A DNA stretch of 64,000 bases from Kryptolebias marmoratus (GCF_001649575.2 NC_051450.1:7106645-7170644), one strand, 5' to 3'; counted from the first letter of the stretch, positions 52,519 through 64,000 are shown. Notes: a model not told the origin generated them from the sequence alone. Translations and numbers: made by a program.

Positions 52519-55500
52519 AGATGTTAAACAGCTGCTGTTGGTTGTAAAAAGAAAAAAAACAACAACACTTTGTTATGGTTACGAATCATAACAAGTGTCC
52601 AAAAGTAAAAAGGTTTCAGTAAAAAAAAATCCTTCCAGCTGCACAGCATTTGATACAAGAAGAAATTATTATCCAAAACGAGTGATTTACATCCAGAAAA
52701 AATAGAATTTAAAGTTTTTAAAAGCACGATCTCAGAACGAATGTAACAGAGCTACTCCAACATGCAGCCATCTTGAGTGCCACAATTCTAGAATTCCTTC
52801 TGTTACAATGAATGCAAACCCCAATCTTACAATAAGACAGATGTGGTTTTTATATTATGTAATATATTTTTTTAATTGAAGCAGCTCCCCTGTAGCCCTA
52901 ATATGTTAGGAAAAATATAGAGGAATCTCATAGATTGTGCTTTCCATATGTATCACTGAAAGACTTAAGGTACCACCTGCCCTTTTTTTATGGACTCAGG
53001 CTAAAGGCTTCACTGTGTGTCAAATGTTGAAAACAAAGCTGGTGGTTCGAACTTGACTCAGTATTGCAAGAAAATAAGCAAACTTTATGTTGCAGTCTTT
53101 CTGAATTTTGAGGGTTTGGTAGAGGTTTGCGCTGTAGGAGTTCTTCTAGTTTATCATCATGGGTTTTCAATCTGGGGATGTTTTGTGTTGGTGGCAAAAT
53201 ACAGCTCCAGCGTTCCTAATATAGGTGTGAGATACTTGCAACAACTTTCTCATGTAAACCTTTTGAATGTGTTTAAAATTCAAGCCATAAGACTGTGAGC
53301 CAAGTGACTCAAGTGAAGGAATTGAGATTTGCTGCAAACATCACAAAACATTTTGGAGGCTCTCTCCAAATGCTGTTCGCCAACTAGTCGCCAGAAGTTG
53401 CGGCCCAGTTGATACTGGCTTTATAAAGCTGGCTGTTGCTCTGCTTTTGGTACCTGCCGACGTAAAAGTCATCAATTTTTTATCAGATTGTGGATTGTTT
53501 GTCAAGACTTTCAGGAACCAGCTGCAGAAAAAAAAGATTATCGATTAGAGTTGGTGGAATGATTGCTTTAAAATTAAACCTTAAGTCCAAAAAGTGCAGC
53601 CTCACACACAAAGTCCTGCAGCTGACACTTCATCAGACCAGTTATTCCTAACGAGGGTCCAAATGATGTTAAGGCCCCTTACTACCACCACAAGTACCTT
53701 GTCTCAATCAATGTAGCTTAGGCATGAGGCCAAGCTTTACTGAACTGTGACCAGTCCTGCTTCGAACTCTCGATAACCAAGCCAGAGCCCCACATCAGCC
53801 CCACATCAGCCCCACACCATAGCTACACTGCCACAACTACCTCCCACTTCACCCAGGACCCTGATACACTGACACAGCTACAAACCACCACAACCTCACT
53901 CCAAAATGGGGAGCCACCACGTTCTTAGTACACCGCTGAAGACTTCACTGAAACCCTGCAAGACCATCCACAGTCTGACTGATTTAGTTTGCATCAGAGC
54001 CTTACACGAGCCAAAACCACTGTTCAAAGCATTTCATGACTGTCACAGGGGAATAAGTGTGCTTTTGGATTTGGGATGTAAACCTGGTTGAATGGTTTTT
54101 GACAAGTCAAAGCCAAGTTCACAAACTGCCGTGTTTTAGACACATGGCTCACAGAGGCCTATAGGCCTCCTTTTTTGGATTCTTGACCCTATTCTTGGAG
54201 AGTTGGCCGTGCGTTTCAATGAAAGGAATCCCAACTGTGTGGAAGCTTTGACAGCAGACCCAGCGGGACTTTCTGGACTCTAGGAAAGTGAAACCATTAC
54301 TGGATTTAACAAAAACTGAAATGAACGAGTCGGAGTTCACTGTTCCTTGTTAGGGTTTTGGAAGTTTGCGAGCTGTCCACGATGTTGAAACACAGACTGC
54401 GCAGCAACTTTTTTTCTACCTCTACCAGGATTTTAGAATCCATGCCAGTGGTCCGTACTGCATTAAAACATCCCTTGAAGTTTGGGGCCTTCACAGAAAT
54501 GTGTGAAAACTCATTTTCTTCGCTGAGGGAAGTATATTCTGAACACAGATGTGCGAAAGTTGGTAAACAAACCTGATAAAGCTGCTTTTGAGACCTGACC
54601 AGATAATTTAAAGTAGTGTGGAAGGGTCCTCTTTTGAGGAGGTTTAACTTGTGAGCCAGGAGAAGACCAGCTCGACTGAAAAAGTGGTAAGATGGATTCA
54701 AAAGAAAGAAAAAAGTTTGTTGAGTTCTTTTGGAACACGTTTTTATCAGCAGATATGCTGTTTAATTAGTGACTAATGCTACTTGAAATGTCCAAAAAAA
54801 AGTGTAATAACTGGTTTGAAGTTATCTGTGTTTGTGAGCTGATGTTGTCAATTTTATTTGATAATTGCTGCAAACAGCCTTTGTTTTAAAGCAGTGCCTT
54901 CTGTAAGCTCAAGCTCAAAAAGTGCTGTACAGTAGTGTGTGAATGGTACATGAATATAATGTATTGTTTAAATTAGAGTTTTCTTCAACCAATTAGAATA
55001 AGTTTACTGATCAGAGTAATTGACTGTGGTCACCCCTCGTTATGTAACATACCCCACCATTTTTGTCCCACTGATAGAGTATATACTGGGGGGTTCGCCC
55101 CTTGTGTTTTTGATTAGTCCCAAGACTTGTAGAATTTCTATTCCCAGGCCAAATTTTTCCCCACAGACTGCCTGTAGGCGCACTTATGGCAGGATGCAAT
55201 TTGGGCATAAGAATGATGAAGAAAGTTAAAACCGTTGCATAGACGTGTCATCGTAAACTACTTAACCTGCCACTAAAACCATGATGATATCTTAAGCTGT
55301 GGTTTTCAGAGATAAAAGAAATTAAGGTCCTTCAGAGTGGAACCCGTTATTTAAAGGCTTTATTATTTTTCTTTGGTCTCATTATAATAATTTTGTACAT
55401 TAAGTAAGGGTGTTCAGATCTTTTAGATACCGTGGTGTGATGCTCTACTGAGCGAAACTCTATCCTATTGGTGCCCCAGATTTGTCCTTTGAGATGAAAG

Positions 55501-55915
55501 ATGACTAATGTAACATTAGCTTCACACAAATATAATTCTTTACTTTCTCCTTCCAGAAAAGCTGATGTTTTTCTCTCCTGTACGCACACTTCCTTACACT
55601 TTCTCTTAAAAAAGTGTGACAAACATTATCAGCACTGCCAAATGGAATTATCGTCATTTGGCCCAAAGTGGGTCAGCGAATATTTCTCAGTTCTTGGTCG
55701 GAGTTGAATGGAGATTCTGGGATTAGTGGGGTGACAAAAAAAAACTGCAAGCACAATGAGATGAGTGGCAGATACCTTGTTTGTGTGCCCAATAAGTATA
55801 GGTAAGTGGTAACCAAAGACGTAACAGATTGATTTGCTGGAGGTACAAACTGACATGAAGCATTTATAAGTAAAGATTGAAAAAAAAAAAAGAGTCCGAC
55901 AAGTTTGATTCATTT
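52519..55915. other. No gene recognised in 3.4 kb
   Basis: Mixed non-coding DNA. Frames up to 131 codons (54306-54701, minus) have no domain I recognise. 53770-53880 has short CCACATCAGCC repeats. No exons of a neighbouring gene could be identified. Confidence 0.45.
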
Positions 55916-56280
55916 CTTTTCTTTTATTGCACCCTTTCACAACAAAAGTCACCTCAGGGCACTATATGGTGAAATAACAACTCCAAACTATAAATCTAAC
56001 TCAATTCCAAAAGTCAGTTGAATCCAATAATACAATACAGTCAGAATCAGTACATTACAAGATAAGGAAGCCAAGAGGTTGCGTCTAAACTTCAATTTGC
56101 CGCAATATGCCGTTCTGAGCAGCGTGTGGTGACAATGGAAAGAAATGACTCCCTTTGAACAAATAGAACCCTCCGGCAGAACCAGAACCAAGCTCAGGAT
56201 GAGCGGACGTGCCTGGGATTAGAGAGGACAGGAAAGAGACACAGACAACTAACAGAGAACACAAGTTTAATGTAAACAAT
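55916..56280 (-). mobile_element. L2-type LINE 3'UTR fragment
   Basis: AGTCACCTCAGGGCACTATA, then GACTCCCTTTGAAC, GAACCCTCCGGCAGAACCAG and AGAGAGGACAGGAAAGAGAC match the 3'UTR at 20858-21200 and 33060-33360. Same strand in all three. Confidence 0.7.
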
Positions 56281-57111
56281 TACTAAAAACTAAGGAAAAG
56301 TAATGAAAATATTTTGAACAGTACCAAGGCAGCTGCTGCCCTAGACTCCAAAGATCAGAAAAAAATGACAACATTTTGGTGTCTGAACTGTAGGCTATGT
56401 TGAAGCTGCTTCCAGTGAATCATTATGATCACCATGGTAACCACACACCTGTGTCTCTTACTCCCTTACTGCCAACTTTATGGGAGGCAGACACAAACAC
56501 AGACTACAAAGTAACCCTCAAACAAACAATTGACAGGCGAAGACTAAGTCAGATCTTAAAAACCCTTATTCCTCGAGCAGTAGGAAGCTCTAATGGTCAA
56601 ACATGTGGTTTTTTTAAATCTTTGCTACAGTGTTTTGTGTAGGAGATATGACAAGTTAAAAAGCCCTTTCATTTTTGAAGAAAAAAATTGAGCTAAAATA
56701 TATGGTAACAAAAGTCTATGACTGATTGGGCTGAGTTCTGAGAGAAAACTGTAAGTTTGTCAGGATTCCAGTTTTCTGTTCACCTGTTGTGTTTTTACAC
56801 TAACCGTTTCATCTGCAGGGTTCTACCATCACCTGCAAATCCTCACAGCTGACTGAAGCCCCAGCTGAGTTGAACCACTGGTCTTTGTGGGACCGTTGAA
56901 CACCACACGGTGACAGTCTTGCTCCATATATGTTTATGTGCTAACTTTGAACCTAAGATTTACCCGTTGTTTTCTCGCAGAATCCTCCGTGTGTTCTAGT
57001 AACTCCAAGAACCTCTCCTCGAATAAACAGCAGGTACCTCCTAATTTAGAAAAAAGGAAAGGTAACCCAGAAAAAGGTCCAGTGATATTTTACCTCACAA
57101 TTTTATTTACG
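56281..57111. other. No gene; one exon-like segment
   Basis: 56981-57033 is bounded by TTTTCTCGCAG and CAG|GTACCT and is open for 17 codons in one frame. No partner exon was found, so it is not called. Confidence 0.3.
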
Positions 57112-57190
57112 AGACTTAACCAAAACAGCTACAACTCCATCATTTAGCCTAAAACTCTGACACTAAAGATGGTGGGTGATATGGCTTGAA
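57112..57190 (+). repeat. Palindrome-tipped repeat family, copy 12 (fragment)
   Basis: ACCAAAACAGCTACAACTCC, ATCATTTAGCC and GATGGTGGGTGATATGG come from just before the palindrome, which is lost. Confidence 0.65.
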
Positions 57191-57725
57191 TATTTTGCAG
57201 CCGTTCGTTGACGTTCTGCGATGTAATGTTCAAAGCAAGACCCTTTCACCTACACGGATGGACCATTTAAAAGTTGAGTCTCTCAAGTGCTGATTGGAGA
57301 TGGCGTGCTGTAAAAACAGTCCACGTGATAATAGTGTTCTTCTTCACTTCAGCAGCTGTCAGCTGCAAAGGTTAAGCCTCAGTTAGTGTGATTAAATACA
57401 TGCAAATTGTTCCAGCTCATTGGTCTCAGATGAGATTACAAACAGCTTTTTCTGTTGTCTTACACCAATAATTACTGGAATGTTTCAGATTACTGACAAT
57501 GGAAAGTGTCAAAAAACAGTTTTCAGTGTATATCATTATTCAGTTTACAGTATATCTCTTCCATCCAGACATCGACTGCTTCTCTTTCACCTTTTTTTTC
57601 TCTTTAGCTGCTAATCATAATATCCCTCCTTCAGTTGATTCCTCGCTGCTGACTCAAGCATCAAGTCTTGTTTTTGTCCATTTGTTATCACCCACTGCTG
57701 AAGGCAATATTGGTTTCGTCCATAT

Positions 57726-57743
57726 CTGTGTGTGTCTGTGTGT

Positions 57744-57796
<53 letters not shown>

Positions 57797-57804
57797 GGGG
57801 GGGG
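57726..57804. repeat. (TG)n microsatellite with G run
   Basis: About 30 TG units with two TC interruptions, ending in eleven G. The 154-codon frame through it is an artefact. Confidence 0.97.
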
Positions 57805-57814
57805 TTCATTTGTC

Positions 57815-57957
57815 TGTCTGTTAGTTGTCATTTAGAACTGATTAACCTTCGGAGATGGTTGTCGCAGCTAAGGAACCTTTGCAAAGTTAAAAATGGCAAA
57901 AACACAGTCATTTTTATAGCTCTTGAGCTAAGATTCATAACAAGGCTGAAATATTGG
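57815..57957 (+). repeat. Palindrome-tipped repeat family, copy 13 (fragment)
   Basis: TTTAGAACTGATTAACCTTC, GATGGTTGTCGCAGCTAAG and CTCTTGAGCTAAGATTCA lie in family order. It faces copy 14 in inverted orientation. Confidence 0.6.
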
Positions 57958-58099
57958 AGTTAGAAAGATGGAACCTGAGGGCCCCTCCTCAGTTTAATGT
58001 TGGTTTTTCAGTCTGAGAGTGTTCCTAATGTAAGATATTTTGCTAAGAAACAAACAGGGTTGACTCCAACAGTTAATGCCAAGGCTCAAGTAAAGATGC

Positions 58100-58290
58100 A
58101 GCACAATGTGTTGTGCTCAAAGTATGAGTTGAAAACAATGCTCAGCTACTACCATAAATAATTTTAGCTCAATGTTTGTAAAATTCGTTGAGCCATCTTG
58201 AATTGGATTGACTTCAAACGTTAATCAGTTGTATATGTACATCCAAGGATTACTATCTATTGGCAAAATAGCTCACCAGCCACTGAACAG
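58100..58290 (-). repeat. Palindrome-tipped repeat family, copy 14 (partial)
   Basis: CTCAGCTACTACC, TTTTAGCTCAATGTTTGT, ATCTTGAATTGGATTGAC and AATCAGTTGTATATGTACAT are the middle and distal parts of the family. Confidence 0.75.
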
Positions 58291-58417
58291 ATCTTATTGA
58301 AAGTCAAAAACAGACAAGTGGATTTCAGTAGTTACTGAAATAGTTTTAAACATAGATGTTTTTCTTTCTCCTCTGTTCCCACTGTTGCCATCAATTTTGA
58401 AGTTTTTTTCCATGTAA

Positions 58418-59522
58418 TGACACTGGATGAGGATCAGTGCCTCCAAATCCGAGACCATGGTCCTGAGCCGGGAAAGAGGGTAGAGTGCCTTCTCCTCGTC
58501 AGGGAAGAGTTCCTGCCCGAAGTGGAGGAGTTTTAGTATTTCGGGGTCTTGTTCATGAATGGGGGAAATATGGAGCGAGAGATCGACAGGCGGGTTGGTG
58601 CTGCACCTACAGTGATATGGGCGCGGTGCCGATCTGTCGTGGTGAAAATTTACCGATTGATCTACGTTCCTACCCTCATCTATGCTGACGAGCTTTGGGC
58701 AGTGACCGAAAGAACAAGATCGCATATACAAGCGGCTGAAATGAATTTTCTCTGCAGAGTGTTGTCAAGGACAAAATAAAAACTCCCAAAACCCTGAAAC
58801 TCCTGCTCTTTGTCCTCACACGGGGTCAGAAAGATGCACGGAGTCAGAGAGTCAAAAATAGCCATCTTAATGCTCAAACAAATTTATTCACTTTCAGCGC
58901 TGAAAGGGACACGCTTACCAAAGTCCAGAGCACTCAGCCTATGTCTCAGTCTAACTTCCTGTTCGGTGTACTTTTGTTACTCGAAAAACAAAACATCAGT
59001 CCAGTCTGGTATTTTTCCATGTCAGTGCTTTCCATTCTCCTCGTGGAGAGTTGCTTCCTGGATTTCATGACGTCATCTCATCACATGTTCTCTACAACCT
59101 ACTACTGTCCTTTACATTGTTTCTGGGCTCTGAAAGAAACTTCATGGTCTTACATTTTATATAACTTCACAGTGTCTGGGCTCTCCCTTAGAGGTAGGGT
59201 GAGAAGCTCGGTCATCCGGGAGAGACTCAAGAGTACAGCCACTGCTTCTCCACATCGAGAGGAGCCAGTTGAGGTGGCTCGGGCATTTAATTAGGATGCC
59301 TCCTGGACGCCTCCCTAGGGAGGTGTTCCAATCACGTCCCACCGGGAGGAGGCTAAGAGGAATGTACCAGGGCATGATGGAGGGACTATGTTTCTCGGCT
59401 GGCCTGGGAACGCCTTGGGGTTCCCCCGGAGGAGCTGGCCCAAGTGGCTGGGGAGAGGGAAGTCTGGGCCTCCCTTTGCCCCCATGATCCGACCTGGCCA
59501 AAATGAAAAATATGGATGGATA
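58418..59522 (+). mobile_element. Rex3/RTE-type LINE 3' part, split by an insert
   Basis: Before the insert: ECLLLVREEFLPEVEEF, MEREIDRRVGAAP and IYVPTLIYADELWAVTER. After it: LIRMPPGRLPREVFQSRPTG. These are the ordered C-terminal motifs of Rex3-like elements, in several frames. It ends in the usual ATGGATGGATAA tail at about 59512. The reverse transcriptase core is absent (5' truncation). Confidence 0.8.
58763..59171. mobile_element. Solo-LTR-like insert in the Rex3-type LINE
   Basis: The 409-bp insert starts TGTCAAGGAC and ends AACTTCACA. GTGT lies on both sides (58759-58762 and 59172-59175), and removing it with one GTGT rejoins the LINE reading. TGT...ACA ends and a 4-bp duplication fit an LTR of the retroviral type. 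No internal genes, so it would be a solo LTR. Orientation was not determined; a TTATATAA box lies near the right end on the minus strand. Confidence 0.6.
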
Positions 59523-60111
59523 ACAACACTGATCTGTAAAGATATATAGCAAAAGTGAAATTCTGGTTGTTTAAGATACTTTAGAAGCTGTATAAAATAT
59601 CTTATAAATAAATGTGTTATCTATAAATTAAGCAATTAATGCTGTTTATAGCTGTCTAAATTTACTTTCCAGAGATTCAGATTTGTCACTCGAACACATG
59701 CACAGAAATCTAATATTGTGATGGATAATATCTAAGGATGTTGCACTGACAGAATCTAAATCCTCCCATCTACCAATCATCCCTGCTCCAGCCTTCTCTG
59801 TGCCGCTCAACTCAGACACATAGGGACATCTGGTGGAGAACCGTTAAAATGAACTTCCTGTCTCTTTTCACGCTAAATAAGAACCACAGGAGCTATTTGA
59901 GGATTGAAATACAGATAAAACTTAGAATAATTTGTAAATGCTACATGTAAAAAGTAGTTTCTTACATGCTGAAATGAAAGAACTAAAATACCCTGTTGAG
60001 GTTTAGAGGATACAAACATTTCAGTCGACTCAGCATTTTTATCTTCAGTATTTGTTCAATAAAAGTAAAAATTATGCAGATTTCAGGAAAAGAATGTCAG
60101 GATTTTTTGCT
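59523..60111. other. No recognised feature
   Basis: AT-rich non-coding DNA. Confidence 0.5.
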
Positions 60112-60225
60112 AGAATTCCTTGAAGGAATGCATATCATCCCCTGCTTTTCTTGTCAGAGTTTTAAACTGAAATTTTATATTGAGATATAATGAGGTTACA
60201 GCTGTTTTGGTCTAATCATAGACAT
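60112..60225 (-). repeat. Palindrome-tipped repeat family, copy 15 (tip fragment)
   Basis: CTAGAATTCCTTGAAGGAAT at 60110-60129, then GCATATCATCCCCTGC and GTTACAGCTGTTTTGGTC. The palindrome core TTCCTTGAAGGAA is intact. Read on the minus strand the tip is followed by CTAG. Confidence 0.8.
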
Positions 60226-60239
60226 GATTTACTTTTATT

Positions 60240-60690
60240 GAGACAGGTAGTCTCATTTACAAGAGAGACCTGTAACACAGAACATAAAAATAACAACACA
60301 ATAATCATAAACATTATCTTGACTTTTAAAAGGGAGCATCGTTTAAACATAACCTAAAAACAAGAACAGGTTTGAAATGATGATTATTCCATTTTCTTTA
60401 AAATGTGTTTAAATCATCCCAGAGAGATCAAACTGGATAATTTGAGTTCTCCCTCAGCGTATTCCAGGAAGATGAAGCAGAATAGGTGAAGGTTTTGGGT
60501 TTTTTTCCCAAGTTTTGTGTGAACTGATTTGCAAATTTAGGTATACCAGTGTAGAAGTCTGAGGGTAGATAATGATAGCCAGTTTACCAGCGAGTATGGG
60601 GTACAGCAACATCCAGCGTACAGAGAGTTGGCCAGGGTGTTCATATAAACAACATCACCATAGTCCAGCTGTAGGAAGGAAGCAGAGATG
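60240..60690 (-). mobile_element. LINE C-terminal fragment
   Basis: On the minus strand LDYGDVVYMNTLANSLYAG and, after frameshifts, FTYSASSSWNTLRENS are readable. They match the C-terminal region of fish L2/CR1-type LINEs. 60660 (CATAGTCCAGCTG) encodes the LDYGD motif. Confidence 0.55.
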
Positions 60691-61814
60691 TGTACAGACA
60701 GACACTAGGTGGTGCTAGAGCACCTGCCCTTTTTCCTCTGGACGACTAAGTGCCCCTTTCTGACATTTTTATTTATTTATTTTTTACAGTGCACAGTGTG
60801 TGGCCAGACAGGCTGGCCCACTTTCAGCTGCTGGTCCATTCTTGTACTGATACCCTCTTGTCATTTTTGTTTTTTCCTTTTCAGTCTTTTAAATAAATTG
60901 ATCTAGTTTTTAATATACTGTAATCTTATGTTAAAAACTGTAAACCCTGTCACCAAGGAAGGTGGAGGAGAGGAAGCTGCACCAGCATGTGCCCACCTGT
61001 TTGCTTTGCAAGCTAAAAAAAAAGATATCTTCTATAATTCTGATCAAAATCACTCTAGACCTGCAATTACAGTAATATACTACAAGAATAAATTCATCTA
61101 CTGGTTTATAATTAGTTTTTTTCTGTCCGGGATATTGTATTTGTCGAGTCAACTACGTACCAGAGATAAAAGAAACGTCAAGAGAAGGACTGTCAGATCA
61201 CTTCTGATTTCATTTCGAAGCTCCTAAAGTCCACTTTGACATTGGTCAAGTTTTACAAGCTAGCACAGTGATAGCCCTAAACCACTGATACCCTCTTGTC
61301 TTGTCAGTCCATAGATGTCGATCAATAAATACTGGTGCCAAATAGTCTCAAGAAAATTCCAAAATCTTTCCAAAGGGCTTACTTTTCACAGCCTCGTTCA
61401 GCCCCTTGTATTGCCTGGTACAGAATGATTGATTGTGGTGCAGTGTTATTCAAAGCTGTTTGACTGGAAAAAAATAATCTGAAATGATTATAGCTGAAAC
61501 TCTTAATGAAGGGAATGAAGTATTGGACAACTGACAGAGGCTCTGTGTGAGCTTGGTTTTGGTGGTGGTTTGTTTTAAGGTTGTCTTTGTGATGAAAAAG
61601 AACATAATGTCAATTTACAGCAGGTTTTCTTTATTTCAAATTGGATGCTTCTGTTGTTGGAATCCAAACTGCAGCGTTTTATTATACATCTATTAGCCCA
61701 CCCTACAAATATCACCAGCATCCATCACTGCTAATGTCCCATTTGTTATGTTTTGCATTTCAGAGTTATGTCACGAAAGCAGAGAGACAAAGCTGGGGTC
61801 TTTCAACTCGTAGG
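60691..61814. other. No recognised feature
   Basis: Non-coding DNA. Frames up to 99 codons have no recognised domain. Confidence 0.5.
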
Positions 61815-61822
61815 TTCTCAAC

Positions 61823-62716
61823 CAGGGCCGTAGCTACCATTGAGGACACTGAGGTCCAGATCTCAGTATTTTTCTGCTATGTATATAATAAAAAATTGTG
61901 GTTCTCTGCGTAGCTCCACCAGTTTACTGTAGGAGGCGCTGCAACTGTGTGCAGCTGCAGCCAAACTCAATGTCAACGAAGAAGAGCGCAGCTTTGCGTA
62001 CCTGACTGCTAAAATAAAGACCAGAAGAAGAAGAGCGCCACTTACGGTGAAACACAACCGAGGTAACTTGCTAAAAATATTCTCCTTCAATTCCACGAAG
62101 CTGAAGTTAGTTTCCGATTGCAGCTTCCGATTCGGAAAATGGCTAAAGGACGATTCCACCTAATTTCTCACTACCTTCAGCATCTTTAATCTACTCTAGT
62201 TAAAAAACTACAACACCTAGACACTTCAAACCTGGACCAAAATGTTCTGCACTGATTGCAGAATATTTAAAACTAAGTGTGTGATTTGTGAAACCTTAAT
62301 TTAATTTAATTAAATAAAGGGGGACTTCAGCACTTTTTTTTGCATCCGGACCACACTAGAACTGGTCCAGCTCCAAAACTACATCACCTCACTGGTATTT
62401 GATAAAAAGGTCAAATCTATGCTAAAATCTTTTCTGAATGTGTTTGTGCAGCGTGAACAATCAACGTTCATAAAAACTAATTCATGTCATTTCAGTGAGT
62501 CATCATGGTTGTGCCCTGAGTCCTCTGTTGCTTAAGGTGACATCGCACCCCATGAATTTACAAACACGCACAAATACATGTCATATACACATTCAAGTCA
62601 CTTGTTTTAAATAAATGTTTCTATTTTAATTAGGTTTTGGTCTTCGTTGTAACTGATGAGCAGGGGGATAATGAGTGGTTGACCTCAGTATTTTTTAAAG
62701 TCTGACTACGGCCCTG
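61823..62716. mobile_element. Non-autonomous hAT element (CAGGGCCGTAG family, 894 bp)
   Basis: The left terminus CAGGGCCGTAGCTAC pairs with the right GACTACGGCCCTG, with related inner sequence (CTCAGTATTTTT on both sides). A perfect 8-bp duplication, TTCTCAAC, flanks it (61815-61822 and 62717-62724). No transposase in the interior. Confidence 0.92.
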
Positions 62717-62724
62717 TTCTCAAC

Positions 62725-63078
62725 ACTTTGTAATCAAACCTTTCTCCGCACTCGGTGTGCTCATGGGGTTCAAGCAAAATATTGGAGTACGTGGGGGAAA
62801 AAAAAAGCCACAGGTGGGTTTTGAACCTCCAACCCAATAGGTCATTTACTGTGAAGGAACAGGCTCTAACCTTTGTACCGCCATGGTACCCTGTTCAGAA
62901 TCAGATCACAGCAAAACAAACAACATGGCAGGTTTTCTGACATACAAAACACACATTTATCATTTATTTCCAGCATTGTGACAGCTCATAAAACACAGCA
63001 TGCAGTCATTTTCTTTGTGGTTTAATAAATTACATAAACATAAAAATAAAGAAATCAAATCCTAAATTGATTTATTTT
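62725..63078. other. No gene; tRNA-like repeat fragment
   Basis: 62815-62890 has a minus-strand A-box-like (TGGCGGTACAAAGG) and B-box-like (GGTTCAAAACC) pair. The spacer and arms do not fold as a normal tRNA, and it resembles a common fish repeat, so no tRNA gene is called. Confidence 0.4.
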
Positions 63079-63562
63079 TGTGGTGATTTGGCTTTTTTCT
63101 GGGTTTTGTTTTTGTTTTACTTTGATTTTAGTTATTTGGTTTTTGTTTTGTTTCTTTTGTGTTATTTGGTTGTACTTTTCGTTTTTGTCTCATGTTTCAT
63201 GTTCATTTTCACTCTCCCCCAGTCATTCACTTCTCTGTCAGACACGCCCATCTTCACCTGTCCCGACTCAGCAATCATTCCACCTGTTCCCACTCACCTC
63301 GTTATCCCCAGTCTTTAAAACCCGGTCATTTCTCTCCATACCTCGCTGGTCCATTGTCTATTGTTTGTTTTTTCACTGTTAGTTTCCATCCTGCCTGTTC
63401 CCGGTCCTGGTCCTGTTCGTATTTTCGTTCTTGTGTTAGTTTGTTTTTATTTGTTTGCTGCCAAGTCAGCCTTTTATTTTGTTTGTTCTTCAATTAATAA
63501 ATTAGTTTCCTTTAATATGAGTCTGCGCTCCGGGTTCGCTTCCTCCACCCCACATCATGACA
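63079..63562 (+). mobile_element. Solo LTR (484 bp)
   Basis: It starts TGTGGTGATT and ends CATCATGACA, with ATTTT on both sides (63074-63078 and 63563-63567). The internal order fits an LTR: pyrimidine-rich start, CTTTAAAACCCGGTC as a TATA-like box (63315-63330), then TTAATAAATTAG as a polyadenylation signal (about 63493). No gag or pol nearby. The AT-rich flanks make the 5-bp match only moderately strong. Confidence 0.6.
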
Positions 63563-64000
63563 ATTTTATTAAATGAATCAATGTTACATCATTAAAAAAG
63601 AAACAGAACAGAACCAAAACATTTAAAATTTGCTGATATACATCTTTTTGGTGAGCAGTTTCATGCAGATTTATAGCATTACATTGTTCTGCAGGTGTTA
63701 GGTGTATCTGCAGTCTATGTTACGTCCTGTAAATAGTGTGTGTGTGTGTTTAAACATTGTAACATAAACATTCTTGCCACCTAGTGATATGGTTTGAGTA
63801 TTTCAGATTTTTTTCAAATGTATGGATGTGGAGAAGAATATATAAACAGATTTTAAAAACATCTGGAGTAGTGATAATGGAGCCCTAATAAATGATGATA
63901 AATATTATTATTGTGATTTTGGTCTGTTAGTTTGACACATGGACTTTCTAAAATCGTGGAATACATTTGAATCAGAGGAAACACTGAGGCAGGTAATGAT
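63563..64000. other. No recognised feature
   Basis: AT-rich non-coding DNA to the window end, with a short (TG)n at 63740-63750. Confidence 0.5.

Noticed and set aside
54306..54701. 131-codon minus frame as part of a downstream neighbour gene
   Set aside because: No similarity to any protein I would expect next to plppr4, such as palmdelphin, and no splice structure.
56981..57033. Exon-like segment between a good acceptor and donor
   Set aside because: Only 53 bases, no recognised protein and no compatible neighbouring exon. Such pairs are frequent by chance.
57499..57963. 154-codon + frame with a Cys-Val repeat
   Set aside because: It is produced by the (TG)n microsatellite.
62815..62890. 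Possible tRNA gene on the minus strand
   Set aside because: A- and B-box-like motifs are present but I cannot build paired acceptor and anticodon arms, and the sequence resembles a common fish repeat.

Overview
This is a eukaryotic window, almost certainly from a percomorph teleost fish. It has no operon-like layout. It carries one long intron-split gene whose protein is clearly vertebrate, and most of the rest is fish-type interspersed repeats: L2, Rex1/CR1-like and Rex3-like LINEs, hAT and Tc1/mariner DNA transposons, and LTR remnants. A cyprinodontiform-like fish is a guess from repeat style only.

The only well-supported protein-coding gene is on the + strand. It is plppr4 (phospholipid phosphatase-related protein type 4, also called PRG-1/LPPR4), with seven coding exons at 7238-7312, 27017-27202, 28719-28848, 31623-31818, 35898-35955, 38596-38769 and 42900-44573. 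All introns are GT-AG and all phases join to give an 830-residue protein. Exons 1-6 and the start of exon 7 encode six membrane segments and the degenerate lipid-phosphate-phosphatase core. The rest of exon 7 encodes a cytosolic tail of about 550 residues. The first intron is 19.7 kb. A CpG-rich segment lies directly upstream of exon 1, and a second GC/CpG-rich patch lies at about 1.9-2.1 kb. I cannot tell whether this is the a or b paralogue.

Regions: 1-6975 is upstream DNA with repeats and a CpG-rich patch. 6976-7312 is the promoter, 5'UTR and exon 1. 7313-27016 is intron 1, packed with repeats: a DR1-motif tandem array, a hAT element, a 703-bp inverted-repeat element, an AGCTAAAAG-rich array, two L2 LINEs, a Tc1 fragment, a Rex1/CR1-like LINE, a MADF-bearing transposon fragment, and a Tc1 end carrying an LTR. 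27017-44573 holds the remaining exons, with a 2.2-kb Tc1-like element (itself carrying a 720-bp insertion) and twin copies of a non-autonomous hAT in the introns. 44574-64000 is the 3'UTR and downstream DNA with a histone H3 pseudogene, three or more hAT or LTR insertions and a Rex3-like LINE. No second gene was found.

Five hAT-type elements (11191-11746, 32081-33057, 40265-41260, 51291-52510, 61823-62716) can be delimited to the base by terminal inverted repeats and 8-bp target duplications; four of the duplications are perfect. Several insertions are nested, so their relative ages can be read. About fifteen pieces of one ~400-bp repeat share a 19-nt palindrome tip followed by CTAG, an arrangement that suggests a Helitron-like element. 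Three assembly gaps (15556-15773, 40415-40976, 51469-52076) all fall inside transposons. All calls rest on reading the sequence and on remembered family features; no search was run.
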